This document shows, piece by piece, positions 1-7,205 of a stretch of DNA of 64,000 bases. The notes below the pieces were generated by a model. That model saw only the letters and a program-made list of their open reading frames with translations. It ran no database searches and was not told the origin of the DNA. The stretch spans positions 17,136 to 81,135 of the IMG/VR virus record IMGVR_UViG_3300034198_015460; one strand, written 5' to 3'. The position numbers and the translations under genes were made by a program. The stretch is from a virus. The first letter of the stretch is position 1; every line of letters starts with the position of its first letter.

Positions 1-900
1 TTTTCTCTCATGATCTGGATATTTTAAAACAATCGCTTTGATTTTAAAGTCTGCTAGATGTTTTTTCTCAATTAGTTCTGCCGTTGAGATTATTTTTCTA
101 ACAGGACCAAAAAGTCCTTCTAGAACCAATTTATGTGTTTGACTGCCATCTAAAGTTCCTGTGAAACCGAATCTATATTGACAATCTTCTAGTTTTGTTA
201 GAATATTTGTTAGAGATTTAGCTTTGAATAAATGAGCTTCGTCGCCAATTACTACATTAAACTGTTTGAAAAATTCTTTAGGCATTTTGTAAATTGACTG
301 CCACGTAGAAATGGTAATTGGTTTAGTAGATAACTTGTCTTGTCCAGAATATATCCTATGCACCAAAGCATCAGAATTAAAACCATAATCAGCAAAATCG
401 GAAGCCAACTGAGACACAAGAGAAGTAGTAGGAACAATAATGAGAGTACGTTCAGCATAATACCTCACGAGTAAATAGATAATGAATGATTTGCCAGAAG
501 CGGTGGGTGAAAGTAATAAAGATCTTTTGTTTCTGACAGCGTGAATAAATGCGTCCATCTGATAGTCTCTTGGTTGCATTTTTGGATTTAGTGCCTTGAT
601 GAAATCTTCAGCTTCTTTTATTGAAAACTCTTCATCAGGAAATTCTGTCAAATATTCTACAACATAATCTCTTTTTTTAGCAAATTCTTCAATATAACGA
701 TTTAAACCTGCATACAGTAAACAATTAAGGGGGCTTAAAAGTCTTAACTTACCATCCCAAAATTTGTTTCTATATGCAGGCATAAATTTTGCACCGGGAA
801 CGTCAAATGTAAAATATTCGCTAAGTTCCATTACAATTGAAGGTTCTGCAATGATTTTATTATATACTTCGTTTATTTTTTGTATTTGTATTATATCCAT
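1..900 (-). CDS. uvsW: UvsW-like RNA-DNA/DNA helicase (3' part cut off by window edge)
   Basis: The first 300 residues are visible and the reading frame runs off the left edge. The protein has an N-terminal substrate-recognition region followed by a superfamily 2 helicase core. Motif I is SPTASGKS near residue 130, motif II is the DEAH box in VIGDEAH near residue 219, and motif III is GFTGTLDG near residue 243. UvsW in T4 unwinds R-loops and branched recombination intermediates, and it switches replication from origin-dependent to recombination-dependent. The ATG overlaps the last base of the uvsY stop codon (TAATG), so the two genes are probably translationally coupled. The gene has no promoter of its own. 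The C-terminal helicase half is outside the window, so integrity cannot be judged. Confidence 0.93.
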   Translation of the reverse strand, partial: MDIIQIQKINEVYNKIIAEPSIVMELSEYFTFDVPGAKFMPAYRNKFWDGKLRLLSPLNCLLYAGLNRYIEEFAKKRDYVVEYLTEFPDEEFSIKEAEDFIKALNPKMQPRDYQMDAFIHAVRNKRSLLLSPTASGKSFIIYLLVRYYAERTLIIVPTTSLVSQLASDFADYGFNSDALVHRIYSGQDKLSTKPITISTWQSIYKMPKEFFKQFNVVIGDEAHLFKAKSLTNILTKLEDCQYRFGFTGTLDGSQTHKLVLEGLFGPVRKIISTAELIEKKHLADFKIKAIVLKYPDHERK

Positions 901-1334
901 TATCCACCATTAGTAAATTTTATGAAATCTATCGCTGCTCTGATATTATAACCTCTGTTATTCAATGTTTTAATTATAGATTCTAATAATTCAATTTTTT
1001 CTTGTTGTATTCCTATTTTCAAAGATAATTCTATTATTTCTTTATCAGCTTCCATATACATGGGGATATCTGCTTTTAATATCATCCCTTTGGCTGGCAT
1101 TCTCCAACCCTTTGTTTTAGTTTCTTCGTTTGGTCCTTGTGTATAAAACTCGTATTTATCTAGTTTAAGAGATTTCATTTCGTTTTCTAGATTGCGTAAT
1201 CTTACTCTTTCACCTACCAAAATTTGATAATATTTATGATGTAGTTTTGGAATTTTTAAAGATTCATCAGCTAGTTCTGTTTTATCGATAAAGGAGTCTT
1301 TTTCCCATATTTGAAATATTTCTTCTGTTTTCAT
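900..1334 (-). CDS. uvsY: UvsY-like recombination mediator
   Basis: A 144-residue protein close to T4 UvsY in length (137). The N-terminal DSFIDKTEL segment and the C-terminal NNRGYNIRAAIDFIKF segment correspond to the conserved ends of UvsY. The middle is charged and helical. UvsY loads the UvsX recombinase onto gp32-covered single-stranded DNA. GTG and ATG lie side by side; the ATG is chosen because GGGGAC lies 6 nt upstream of it. A sigma70-like promoter at 1364-1392 precedes the gene. uvsW follows with a 1-nt overlap, so this is a recombination operon. Confidence 0.88.
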   Translation of the reverse strand: MKTEEIFQIWEKDSFIDKTELADESLKIPKLHHKYYQILVGERVRLRNLENEMKSLKLDKYEFYTQGPNEETKTKGWRMPAKGMILKADIPMYMEADKEIIELSLKIGIQQEKIELLESIIKTLNNRGYNIRAAIDFIKFTNGG

Positions 1335-1363
1335 CACAACGTCCCCGATACATAATAATTGGA

Positions 1364-1392
1364 ATTATACTATATTTTAAGTATAAAGTAAA
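1364..1392 (-). promoter_or_regulatory. Sigma70-like promoter for uvsY-uvsW
   Basis: On the minus strand TTTACT (1387-1392) and TATAAT (1364-1369) are separated by exactly 17 bp. The start codon of uvsY lies about 30 nt downstream. The same layout recurs upstream of other early or middle genes in this window. Confidence 0.65.
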
Positions 1393-1393
1393 A

Positions 1394-1915
1394 TTAAATT
1401 TTGGTAATATCAAACAATGTATACTTAAATGTTGCTGACGCTTCTATGTAGTTTACAGACGAATCAGTAGTCAGAAATGTTAGCGCCGAAAGTGATATTG
1501 GAAAAGCGTCACGGTAAGTAATGTCGTAATTTGGTGTTTTGGTACTTGATAAAATCAATAATGAAATATCTGAATATATTCCATCTCCAGTATATGGTTT
1601 TACATCTTGAATTGTCTTATATTCTTCGTATTTTTCTGGGAATCCTAGTGCTCTGATCCAGTTGTGTATTTCTAGATAATTTGTTAAATCTTCATCTACT
1701 TTGAATGTTATATCTAAAGAGCCATATGTTATATGATCGCCTGGGTATGGTAAATTAACAAAGGGATTTGGTGTATCAACGTTTCTTAATTGAATTGATG
1801 GTATATTTACTTTTTGTATGAAAAAGTTGACATGAGGAGCTTTCTTAATTTGGAAACGAAAATTAAGCGGACTAAGAAAGTTTTTGTTTGATGGCGTATT
1901 GTCAATCGCAGACAT
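1394..1915 (-). CDS. gp3-position tail tube-like completion protein
   Basis: A 173-residue virion-type protein. The start is the ATG at 1915 (MSAIDNT), 6 nt after a GGAGG ribosome binding site; a longer frame would need a TTG. The N-terminal part (PLNFRFQIKKAP, then VNIPSI) and the alternating strands resemble the tail-tube/gp19 fold shared by tube, cap and terminator proteins. In T4-like environmental phages the slot between gp23 and uvsY is, to my recollection, often occupied by gp3, the tail completion protein that ends tube polymerisation and is close to this size in T4. That identity is inferred from position and fold impression, not from a firm motif. It has its own late promoter at 1935-1942. 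Confidence 0.55.
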   Translation of the reverse strand: MSAIDNTPSNKNFLSPLNFRFQIKKAPHVNFFIQKVNIPSIQLRNVDTPNPFVNLPYPGDHITYGSLDITFKVDEDLTNYLEIHNWIRALGFPEKYEEYKTIQDVKPYTGDGIYSDISLLILSSTKTPNYDITYRDAFPISLSALTFLTTDSSVNYIEASATFKYTLFDITKI

Positions 1916-1934
1916 AGAGTTCCTCCATTTCAAC

Positions 1935-1942
1935 TATTTATA
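1935..1942 (-). promoter_or_regulatory. T4-type late promoter TATAAATA
   Basis: An exact TATAAATA on the minus strand, 20 bp upstream of the start of the gp3-position gene and directly after a terminator. It should be read by host RNA polymerase carrying gp55 with the gp33 co-activator. Confidence 0.7.
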
Positions 1943-1943
1943 T

Positions 1944-1972
1944 AAAAAAAGAGGGATCCGAAGACCCCTCTT
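1944..1972 (-). terminator. Rho-independent terminator after endonuclease gene
   Basis: On the minus strand AAGAGGG and CCCTCTT form a 7-bp stem around a 10-nt loop, followed by an uninterrupted T7 run. It closes the gp23-endonuclease transcription unit. The next late promoter begins within a few bases. Confidence 0.85.
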
Positions 1973-2010
1973 AAAGTTTGCGGCTTGAAACCGTCTTATG
2001 TACTTTGCCT

Positions 2011-2622
2011 TCATTGCACAAGTTCAATAGTATTTAGTTCTTTTTGTTTTCTAAACTCTTCCCATCTTTTTTTAGATGCAGCAGAAACAGCCAATTTTCT
2101 TTTGTTATTGGGATCCGACCATTGTTCTTTCATACGTTTAGAATTTTCTTGTTTCCATTCAGCTGTATGTGGAGCCTTTTTAATTCCTGTAAGAGCAGCT
2201 TTATGTTCTTCGGTTAGAGCTTTACCTTTTTTAGCAGCAGAAATCGCTGATCCTCGGCTTGGTGGTGCTGGAACGCTTTTACCTTTTTTAGAGAATGATA
2301 TTTTTTGACCAATAGTTTTTACGGATTCTGGGTAAGCATGCCAAGCTGTTGTATTTGATTTATTTAAGTTATAATAACGTAATTTTATTTCTTCTGGCTT
2401 TATCATGTCTAAATAACGCTGTTCTTCTTCGTACATATTAATTCTAGATAAATTTGTTTTTAATATACGTCTTTTAAAATCTTCTGACCTAATTCTCCAC
2501 GCTTGTTTCATCCAAGAAGAACTACATATATATCCATCTTCAACAGTTCCCCAATGACAACCGATATAATATCTTTTATGTTTACGATCAAACCAAAGAT
2601 AAACAAATCCGTATTTTTCCAT
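2011..2622 (-). CDS. Free-standing GIY-YIG homing endonuclease
   Basis: A 203-residue protein with a GIY-YIG nuclease domain at the N-terminus (YGFVYLW then RYYIG) and the conserved DGYICSSSWM segment after it. A NUMOD3-like DNA-binding stretch (ISAAKKGKALTEEHK) and a basic C-terminus follow. It is a selfish endonuclease that should cut related phage genomes lacking the insertion and spread by repair. The ATG at 2622 is preceded by GGAGG. The gene sits between gp23 and the gp3-position gene and is bracketed by two terminators, so it lies outside the normal structural operon. Its N-terminal 70 residues are closely similar to those of the endonuclease at 17418-18161. Confidence 0.88.
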   Translation of the reverse strand: MEKYGFVYLWFDRKHKRYYIGCHWGTVEDGYICSSSWMKQAWRIRSEDFKRRILKTNLSRINMYEEEQRYLDMIKPEEIKLRYYNLNKSNTTAWHAYPESVKTIGQKISFSKKGKSVPAPPSRGSAISAAKKGKALTEEHKAALTGIKKAPHTAEWKQENSKRMKEQWSDPNNKRKLAVSAASKKRWEEFRKQKELNTIELVQ

Positions 2623-2634
2623 ATTAACCTCCAA

Positions 2635-2661
2635 AGAAAAAGCCAGGAGTTTCCCCCTGAC
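2635..2661 (-). terminator. Terminator downstream of gp23
   Basis: On the minus strand GTCAGGGG and CTCCTGGC pair over 8 bp (two wobbles) around a GAAA tetraloop, followed by CTTTTTC. It lies between the major capsid gene and the endonuclease, so it should limit endonuclease expression to read-through transcripts. Confidence 0.75.
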
Positions 2662-2672
2662 TTTATTTAGTA

Positions 2673-2691
2673 AAGTTATTATGAATAACTT
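2673..2691. repeat. Perfect 8-bp inverted repeat between gp23 and terminator
   Basis: AAGTTATT and AATAACTT are separated by 3 nt. It has no adjacent T run, so it is unlikely to be a second terminator. It may protect the 3' end of the abundant gp23 mRNA or act as a protein site; neither role is shown by the sequence. Confidence 0.4.
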
Positions 2692-2706
2692 AATAAAATA
2701 TATATT

Positions 2707-4065
2707 TTACATCAAATTATTAACAATTACGCGACGGTAATAAACGTTTGTTGATGTTGTCAACGCACCTTGTGTGGTAGCAGCAGAACCATCGGCGAAT
2801 GGATTTGATACCATACCATAACGTGTCTTGAAGCCAATTTTTGGTTGGAAGCTAGACTGATCAACGGCGCGCACCATTTGTAGTGGTACATATGGGCAGT
2901 AGAACAAACCAGCATCAAAAGAAGAAGAGCCTTTGTAACCAACTGTTAGATAGTTACCACCGATAGCATATGGATCGATGTAAACTTTTAGACGACCATT
3001 TAGAACACCAGCAAATGTATTACCAGTATCGTCAACTTCAAGTTTGTTGCTGTTTAGAGCAGGAGCGTAGTCAAGAACACCAGCCATTTGAAGAGCAGAA
3101 GCTACGTCAGAAGAGCAGATAACAATGTTACCCTTACCTCTACGAGTTTCACGAGCAATTTTATTAGCTTCACGTTCTAGTTGGAACATAAGACCTTTGA
3201 ATTTTTCAACTGACCAACGACCATTGGAGTCAGTGTCAAGGTCGAATACGCCAGCAGTTGTTGTATTATCTTGAGCACCGGCTTTAGCTGTGATGTTGAT
3301 TGTACGAACCACTTCACGATTGATTTCAGATAGAATTTCAGCAGAAAGAATGTTAGCTAGTTCGGTTTCAGCATCTAGACCATGAATTGCTTTTAGGTCT
3401 TGTGCTAGTTCCATGGTGTATTCGGCTTTTAGAGCACGAGATTGAGCAGTTACTGTAACTTTCTCAATTGAGAATGCCATCTGTGCGAAAGCTGAGTTTG
3501 AATCTGTGCCAAGGGCTTCAGCTTGTGCTGTTGACATACCAAAAGCAGTGTTATAGTTGGCTGTATTAACAAGTGGTGTTGTATTTGTTTGACCAGGGAT
3601 ACCGGCACCTGCTGTAAAGCTTTCACCAAAAGTAGAGTTACCAGCTCTAACAGAGGAGAATGCTGTATTAACTTCGTCGTAAAATGTTTCTGATCCGGAG
3701 TTGTTACCATAGCGTGAACGCATGGCAAAGATCAATCCTGTTGGACCGGTCATTGGTTGAACGCCACAAATATCATAGGCAATCAAGTTTGGCATTGCGC
3801 GACGAACCAATGAAATCAACACTGGATCGAATGTGTCAATGTTTGAAGAACCACCAGAAGCTTGAATAGCGTTAACTGGAATTACAGAAGAAGTTTCTGT
3901 AATTGTTTGATATTGGCCATGAGAAGCAGCTTCGGTCAAAGCTTTTTCTGTGTTTTCGAGAACAATCGCTGTAACAGAACGGCGATGTTGATCTTTAATT
4001 GATCCTAGGGCATCATGATCAAGAATTGGTGCCCACTTTTTTTGAATTTCCTCAGCTAGATACAT
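2707..4065 (-). CDS. 23: Major capsid protein gp23
   Basis: A 452-residue protein with the HK97-type T4 gp23 layout. It has an N-terminal prohead-targeting region (AEEIQKKWAPILDH), the conserved DPVLISLVRRAMPNLIAYDI segment, PMTGPTGLIFAMRSRYG, and a C-terminal TRYGMVSNPF region. In T4 the N-terminal part is cleaved by gp21 during maturation. The start is supported by AAGGGAAATTAAATG. A TATAAATA late promoter lies at 4102-4109, and a terminator follows at 2635-2661, so the gene can be a strong transcription unit of its own. No separate vertex protein gene (gp24) is seen in the window. Confidence 0.97.
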   Translation of the reverse strand: MYLAEEIQKKWAPILDHDALGSIKDQHRRSVTAIVLENTEKALTEAASHGQYQTITETSSVIPVNAIQASGGSSNIDTFDPVLISLVRRAMPNLIAYDICGVQPMTGPTGLIFAMRSRYGNNSGSETFYDEVNTAFSSVRAGNSTFGESFTAGAGIPGQTNTTPLVNTANYNTAFGMSTAQAEALGTDSNSAFAQMAFSIEKVTVTAQSRALKAEYTMELAQDLKAIHGLDAETELANILSAEILSEINREVVRTINITAKAGAQDNTTTAGVFDLDTDSNGRWSVEKFKGLMFQLEREANKIARETRRGKGNIVICSSDVASALQMAGVLDYAPALNSNKLEVDDTGNTFAGVLNGRLKVYIDPYAIGGNYLTVGYKGSSSFDAGLFYCPYVPLQMVRAVDQSSFQPKIGFKTRYGMVSNPFADGSAATTQGALTTSTNVYYRRVIVNNLM

Positions 4066-4101
4066 TTAATTTCCCTTTCTAATTTTCTTTGGGTTTAGGT
4101 A

Positions 4102-4109
4102 TATTTATA
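4102..4109 (-). promoter_or_regulatory. T4-type late promoter TATAAATA for gp23
   Basis: An exact TATAAATA on the minus strand 37 bp upstream of the gp23 start codon, in the 49-bp gap after the scaffold gene. Confidence 0.8.
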
Positions 4110-4114
4110 AAAAA

Positions 4115-5365
4115 CTAAACTTTAACGGTTCTTGAAATTGCTTGTAGATAACGATTTACTTGTGGATCGACATTCTCAACATTATTGTTGATTTGGCCTT
4201 CAAAAGTTTCTTCGTTAATATTTGAAGAGCGTGTTGTTGATTCGCCCTTGAAATAATTTTCTTTTACAATTTTCAATTTTTTCTCGTATGTTTCAAGATT
4301 GCCATCAAAATCAATGCCTTCAACAAGAGCTAAAAACTTCTCTTTTTGTGTTAGTGCAAGATCAGCTGACACGGACTCAAATACATCTCGCATTTGAGCT
4401 TCGTATACAACAGATTTTAGCTCATTATTTTCAGTAATTGATTCGTCAAGTTTTTGTTCTAATTCTTCAACTTTTGAAGCCATGGCTTCTAGAACATCAA
4501 CTTTTGTTTGTGGAACATTGATATAATGTTCTGTAAACAAACCTTTTAGGCCATCAATAAACTCTTCCATGAGTTCGTTACGTAGAGTAGATTCGATGGC
4601 GACTTCGTTTTCTTTCATCCAGTTTTCAACAACATAGTCTAGATAAGCATCTAGTTTTGTTGTCAATTGTTCTGTTAGATCGGAAACTTGTTCTTGCAAT
4701 TCTTGTTCAAATTGTTCTTGAAGAGAAGCAACTTCTAAAGTTATACGAGCATTTACTGCTGCTTCAAAAATTGTTGAAGCTTTTTCTTTGAAGTCTTCAG
4801 AAAGTTCTTGGCCGTTGAACATTTCTTCAACATCTTCTTTGACATTAATTTTTGGCATTGGCATTTTTGTTTTTGGACCTTTAGAAGCAACAGCAGCAGA
4901 AGCATTCATATCAATTGAAGAAGCGTTTTGTGCTGATTTATCAGTAGCTCCTGGCATTTTATTGGGGCCAAATTGAGCAATAGTTGCACGGAAATGATTG
5001 AGGTCAGTTGTATTCATTGAAGCCATCATATTAACAACATTTTTCATCGTTGAAGCACGAGATTCAGCAGGAATTTTTACATCAGCAGTTTTGTGTGCTT
5101 TGATGCTGGAGGCAGCAATGGTTTCTTCTTCCATTTTCTTTTTCTTCATGGAACTTTTACCACCTTCTTCCTCTTCTTCCTCTTCACCTTTTCCTTTTCT
5201 ATCATCGTCTTCAGTATCGCCATCATCGTCATCATCTTCTTTTCCGTCATCGTCATCGTCTTTCTTTGAAGATTCTTCCTCTTCTTCTTCACGGCGACGA
5301 CGAGCTTCTTGTAGAGAAATCTTGAAAATATCTTCAAGTTCTGATTGTTCTTTTCTTTCAGTCAT
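4115..5365 (-). CDS. 22: Prohead core scaffold protein gp22
   Basis: A 416-residue, highly charged protein between gp21 and gp23, as in T4. Residues of about 20-85 form a low-complexity tract of Glu, Asp and Lys runs. A long helical, coiled-coil-prone region with few aromatics follows. The C-terminal third contains LALTQKEKFLALVEGI, typical of T4-like scaffold proteins. The scaffold assembles inside the prohead and is degraded by gp21. It is longer than T4 gp22 (269), mainly through the acidic insert. The start follows AAGGGAAACCCTACA and a late promoter at 5397-5404. Confidence 0.9.
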   Translation of the reverse strand: MTERKEQSELEDIFKISLQEARRRREEEEEESSKKDDDDDGKEDDDDDGDTEDDDRKGKGEEEEEEEGGKSSMKKKKMEEETIAASSIKAHKTADVKIPAESRASTMKNVVNMMASMNTTDLNHFRATIAQFGPNKMPGATDKSAQNASSIDMNASAAVASKGPKTKMPMPKINVKEDVEEMFNGQELSEDFKEKASTIFEAAVNARITLEVASLQEQFEQELQEQVSDLTEQLTTKLDAYLDYVVENWMKENEVAIESTLRNELMEEFIDGLKGLFTEHYINVPQTKVDVLEAMASKVEELEQKLDESITENNELKSVVYEAQMRDVFESVSADLALTQKEKFLALVEGIDFDGNLETYEKKLKIVKENYFKGESTTRSSNINEETFEGQINNNVENVDPQVNRYLQAISRTVKV

Positions 5366-5396
5366 TGTAGGGTTTCCCTTTGTTAGATTTTAAAAA

Positions 5397-5404
5397 TATT
5401 TATA
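5397..5404 (-). promoter_or_regulatory. T4-type late promoter TATAAATA for gp22
   Basis: An exact TATAAATA on the minus strand, 32 bp upstream of the gp22 ATG in the short gap after gp21. Confidence 0.78.
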
Positions 5405-5408
5405 TCAA

Positions 5409-6074
5409 TTAAAATTTTACTGTAAGAGAAGCAATATAATTCTCAAACAACGCAAGACTGTTTTCCTCTAATTGACGAGTACTCATTTTTCTCATGCCTT
5501 TTTTCATATTATCAAGTTTCTCTTCATGCCATGTATGTTTGACTGGATCATAAATCCACTCTACGTTTTCCATAATTCCTTGAACAAAAGCTCCTGGAGC
5601 GGATGGATCAGCAACAATATCAGCAGCAGTTGCTAAACGAAAATCGTCTTTGACCATCATTCCTCTTGCAGTTTCTTGTAATGTTCCAAGACCTCTTGAA
5701 GAAACACCTAAATTTGCACCAGATTCTAGAAGACCTCTAGCAATATTGCCCATTGGTGTTTCTGTAATTACTGCTTTACCAACAAAAACATTTCCATCTC
5801 TTTTTAATTCTTTGATGATATGTGAAACACGATCAAGATTAATTTGTGGACCTGATGGATGGCCCAATTCACCATAAGCTCTGTTTTCTTTGATAACTTC
5901 TTTTACATATCTATTAACTTCTGATTCCAAAACAGAAATGGGATAAACTCTACCATTTTTGTTTTTTTGTTCAGCAACAAGAAATGTTCCTTGAATATAA
6001 TGTTTTTTATTACCGTTTTCTGTTGCTTCGGTAATATACTCTACTGATTCTATTTCTTCTCTAATAAGTTTCAT
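5409..6074 (-). CDS. 21: Prohead core protease gp21
   Basis: A 221-residue serine protease of the herpesvirus-assemblin/T4 gp21 fold. The His of the YGELGHP motif is at residue 72 and the nucleophile lies in the GVSSRGLG motif (Ser125/126). An N-terminal GTFLVAEQKNKNGRVYP segment is typical of the family. It matures the head by cleaving gp23, the scaffold and core proteins. It begins 1 nt after the upstream small gene ends and precedes gp22, the order seen in T4. Confidence 0.95.
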   Translation of the reverse strand: MKLIREEIESVEYITEATENGNKKHYIQGTFLVAEQKNKNGRVYPISVLESEVNRYVKEVIKENRAYGELGHPSGPQINLDRVSHIIKELKRDGNVFVGKAVITETPMGNIARGLLESGANLGVSSRGLGTLQETARGMMVKDDFRLATAADIVADPSAPGAFVQGIMENVEWIYDPVKHTWHEEKLDNMKKGMRKMSTRQLEENSLALFENYIASLTVKF

Positions 6075-6075
6075 A

Positions 6076-6318
6076 TTAGTGCCTATAAGCTACAGGAGCA
6101 GCTTTCATATTTGCTCCGGTTAAAAGATCGGTTGTGGTTTTTTGTAAAATCACACTTTCTGTGTTTGAAATAGAAACATTTGCATAAACAGTGCCATTTG
6201 AATAAGCAATATTTGCTGTAGCAAGAGCACCAGTATTGATTATTCTTACCAAACCAGAATTAGCAACATTATTAGCGGTGGCGATTGATACTTCTGCACC
6301 AAGAACTTTAATTATCAT
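6076..6318 (-). CDS. Small structural-type protein between core genes and gp21
   Basis: An 80-residue protein rich in Ala, Asn, Ser, Val and Thr, without charged clusters. It looks like a small beta protein (MIIKVLGAEVSIATANNV), similar in style to small virion proteins seen beside gp21 in T4-like environmental phages. GAGGAG lies 7 nt upstream of the ATG. The start overlaps the stop of the 20-codon frame at 6315-6377 (ATGA). Its function is not recognised. Confidence 0.75.
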   Translation of the reverse strand: MIIKVLGAEVSIATANNVANSGLVRIINTGALATANIAYSNGTVYANVSISNTESVILQKTTTDLLTGANMKAAPVAYRH

Positions 6319-6377
6319 AGTATTGCTCCTCTACTTGGCATATCACCTATATTTCCACTGGGATAACTTAGATTCAT
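6315..6377 (-). CDS. Possible 20-residue micropeptide cistron
   Basis: A frame of 20 codons, MNLSYPSGNIGDMPSRGAIL. Its ATG overlaps the TGA of the upstream gene (AATGA), and its TGA overlaps the ATG of the downstream gene (CTATGA). Such a double overlap is the normal layout of real coupled genes here and fills the gap exactly. Its ribosome binding site is weak and nothing is known of its function. It could instead be a coupling leader that carries ribosomes to the 6076-6318 gene. Confidence 0.4.
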   Translation of the reverse strand: MNLSYPSGNIGDMPSRGAIL

Positions 6378-7015
6378 TGGGCTGTCTGGTCCTGATTCTT
6401 TTTCAGATCTTTTTTTTTATTCTTCTTGCCATCTTCAAGCATCGGCATGGCCAAATCTTCTTCCATTTTTTTAGATTTTTCAGGATGCATGCCATAATAT
6501 GCACCAAGAGCCATGCGTTTACGTTCTTCTTTAGATTTACCAGCAAACTTTGGGTCTTTTGAATGAATGAAATCAGAAATGACTTCTCCAGCAGATGTTT
6601 TTTTGGTTAATACTTCTTGAAGTTTTTTCTTTCCACCAAAAAGCATGCCCTTTTTTCCGGGCTTTGCTTCTTTGGCGCTACAAACACAAAGAGATTCACC
6701 ACATGTTTCACACTTCATTTGCTTGGCTTCATAGACATTTTTAGATTGTCTAGGATATTTTGCTACTTTTGTGCCGCCCTTATAAGGAAATTCTGTGTTT
6801 CCGGCGCGGTCAGCAAATTCTGCTGTTTTATGTATTTTAACAAAATCTTGTTCATCTTTTGACTTGGGCATGTAATCAACATAGGGATCAGAGCCTGTTG
6901 AACCGGGTCTAACAGTTGATTTATTTGAACCTTCTAGTTCCTTTTTATACATAACAAATTTATTGTCTGTTTGACCGGGTGTGGCTTTTACAATATCCCT
7001 TAGAGATTTTGACAT
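6374..7015 (-). CDS. gp68-position prohead core-like protein with Cys cluster
   Basis: A 213-residue very basic protein in the place of T4 gene 68, a prohead core component. It carries a zinc-ribbon-like cluster CETCGESLCVC near the middle. Around residues 145-180 is a segment (VISDFIHSKDPKFAGKSKE then RKRMALGAYYG) found in many phage and virion-linked small proteins. The tail is Lys-rich. AGAGGAA precedes the ATG. The gp68 role is inferred from position only, because T4 gp68 lacks such a cluster as far as I recall. Confidence 0.65.
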   Translation of the reverse strand: MSKSLRDIVKATPGQTDNKFVMYKKELEGSNKSTVRPGSTGSDPYVDYMPKSKDEQDFVKIHKTAEFADRAGNTEFPYKGGTKVAKYPRQSKNVYEAKQMKCETCGESLCVCSAKEAKPGKKGMLFGGKKKLQEVLTKKTSAGEVISDFIHSKDPKFAGKSKEERKRMALGAYYGMHPEKSKKMEEDLAMPMLEDGKKNKKKDLKKNQDQTAQ

Positions 7016-7019
7016 TTGT

Positions 7020-7196
7020 TTATTCCTCTGATGAATCTTCTAGACCATTAAACATCGATTTTGCGATTTCAATTTTTTTATTTTCAACTGCTGAAGATAA
7101 TCTATCAATAATCAAATCGTTGAAAATATGAGAAAAATCGCTTGGTTTTTGTTCTAATGTTGCGGAAATTAATCCTTCAATATCATATTTATCCAT
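7020..7196 (-). CDS. gp67-like prohead core protein (short)
   Basis: A 58-residue protein beginning MDKYDIEGL and ending in the acidic NGLEDSSEE. It lies immediately after the portal gene, the position of T4 gene 67. The pattern of a short helical protein with IFNDLIIDRLSSAVENKK and an acidic end resembles small core proteins of T4-like phages. AAGAGGTAAAA lies just before the ATG at 7196, and 4 nt separate its stop codon from the next start. The family assignment is by position and general character. Confidence 0.65.
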   Translation of the reverse strand: MDKYDIEGLISATLEQKPSDFSHIFNDLIIDRLSSAVENKKIEIAKSMFNGLEDSSEE

Positions 7197-7205
7197 TTTT
7201 ACCTC

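Noticed and set aside
1985-2308. Plus-strand frame opposite the first endonuclease
   Set aside because: No ribosome site, and it is antisense to a gene with clear GIY-YIG motifs.
4998-5393. Serine-rich plus-strand frame opposite gp22
   Set aside because: It is the antisense of the Glu/Asp codon runs of the scaffold gene.
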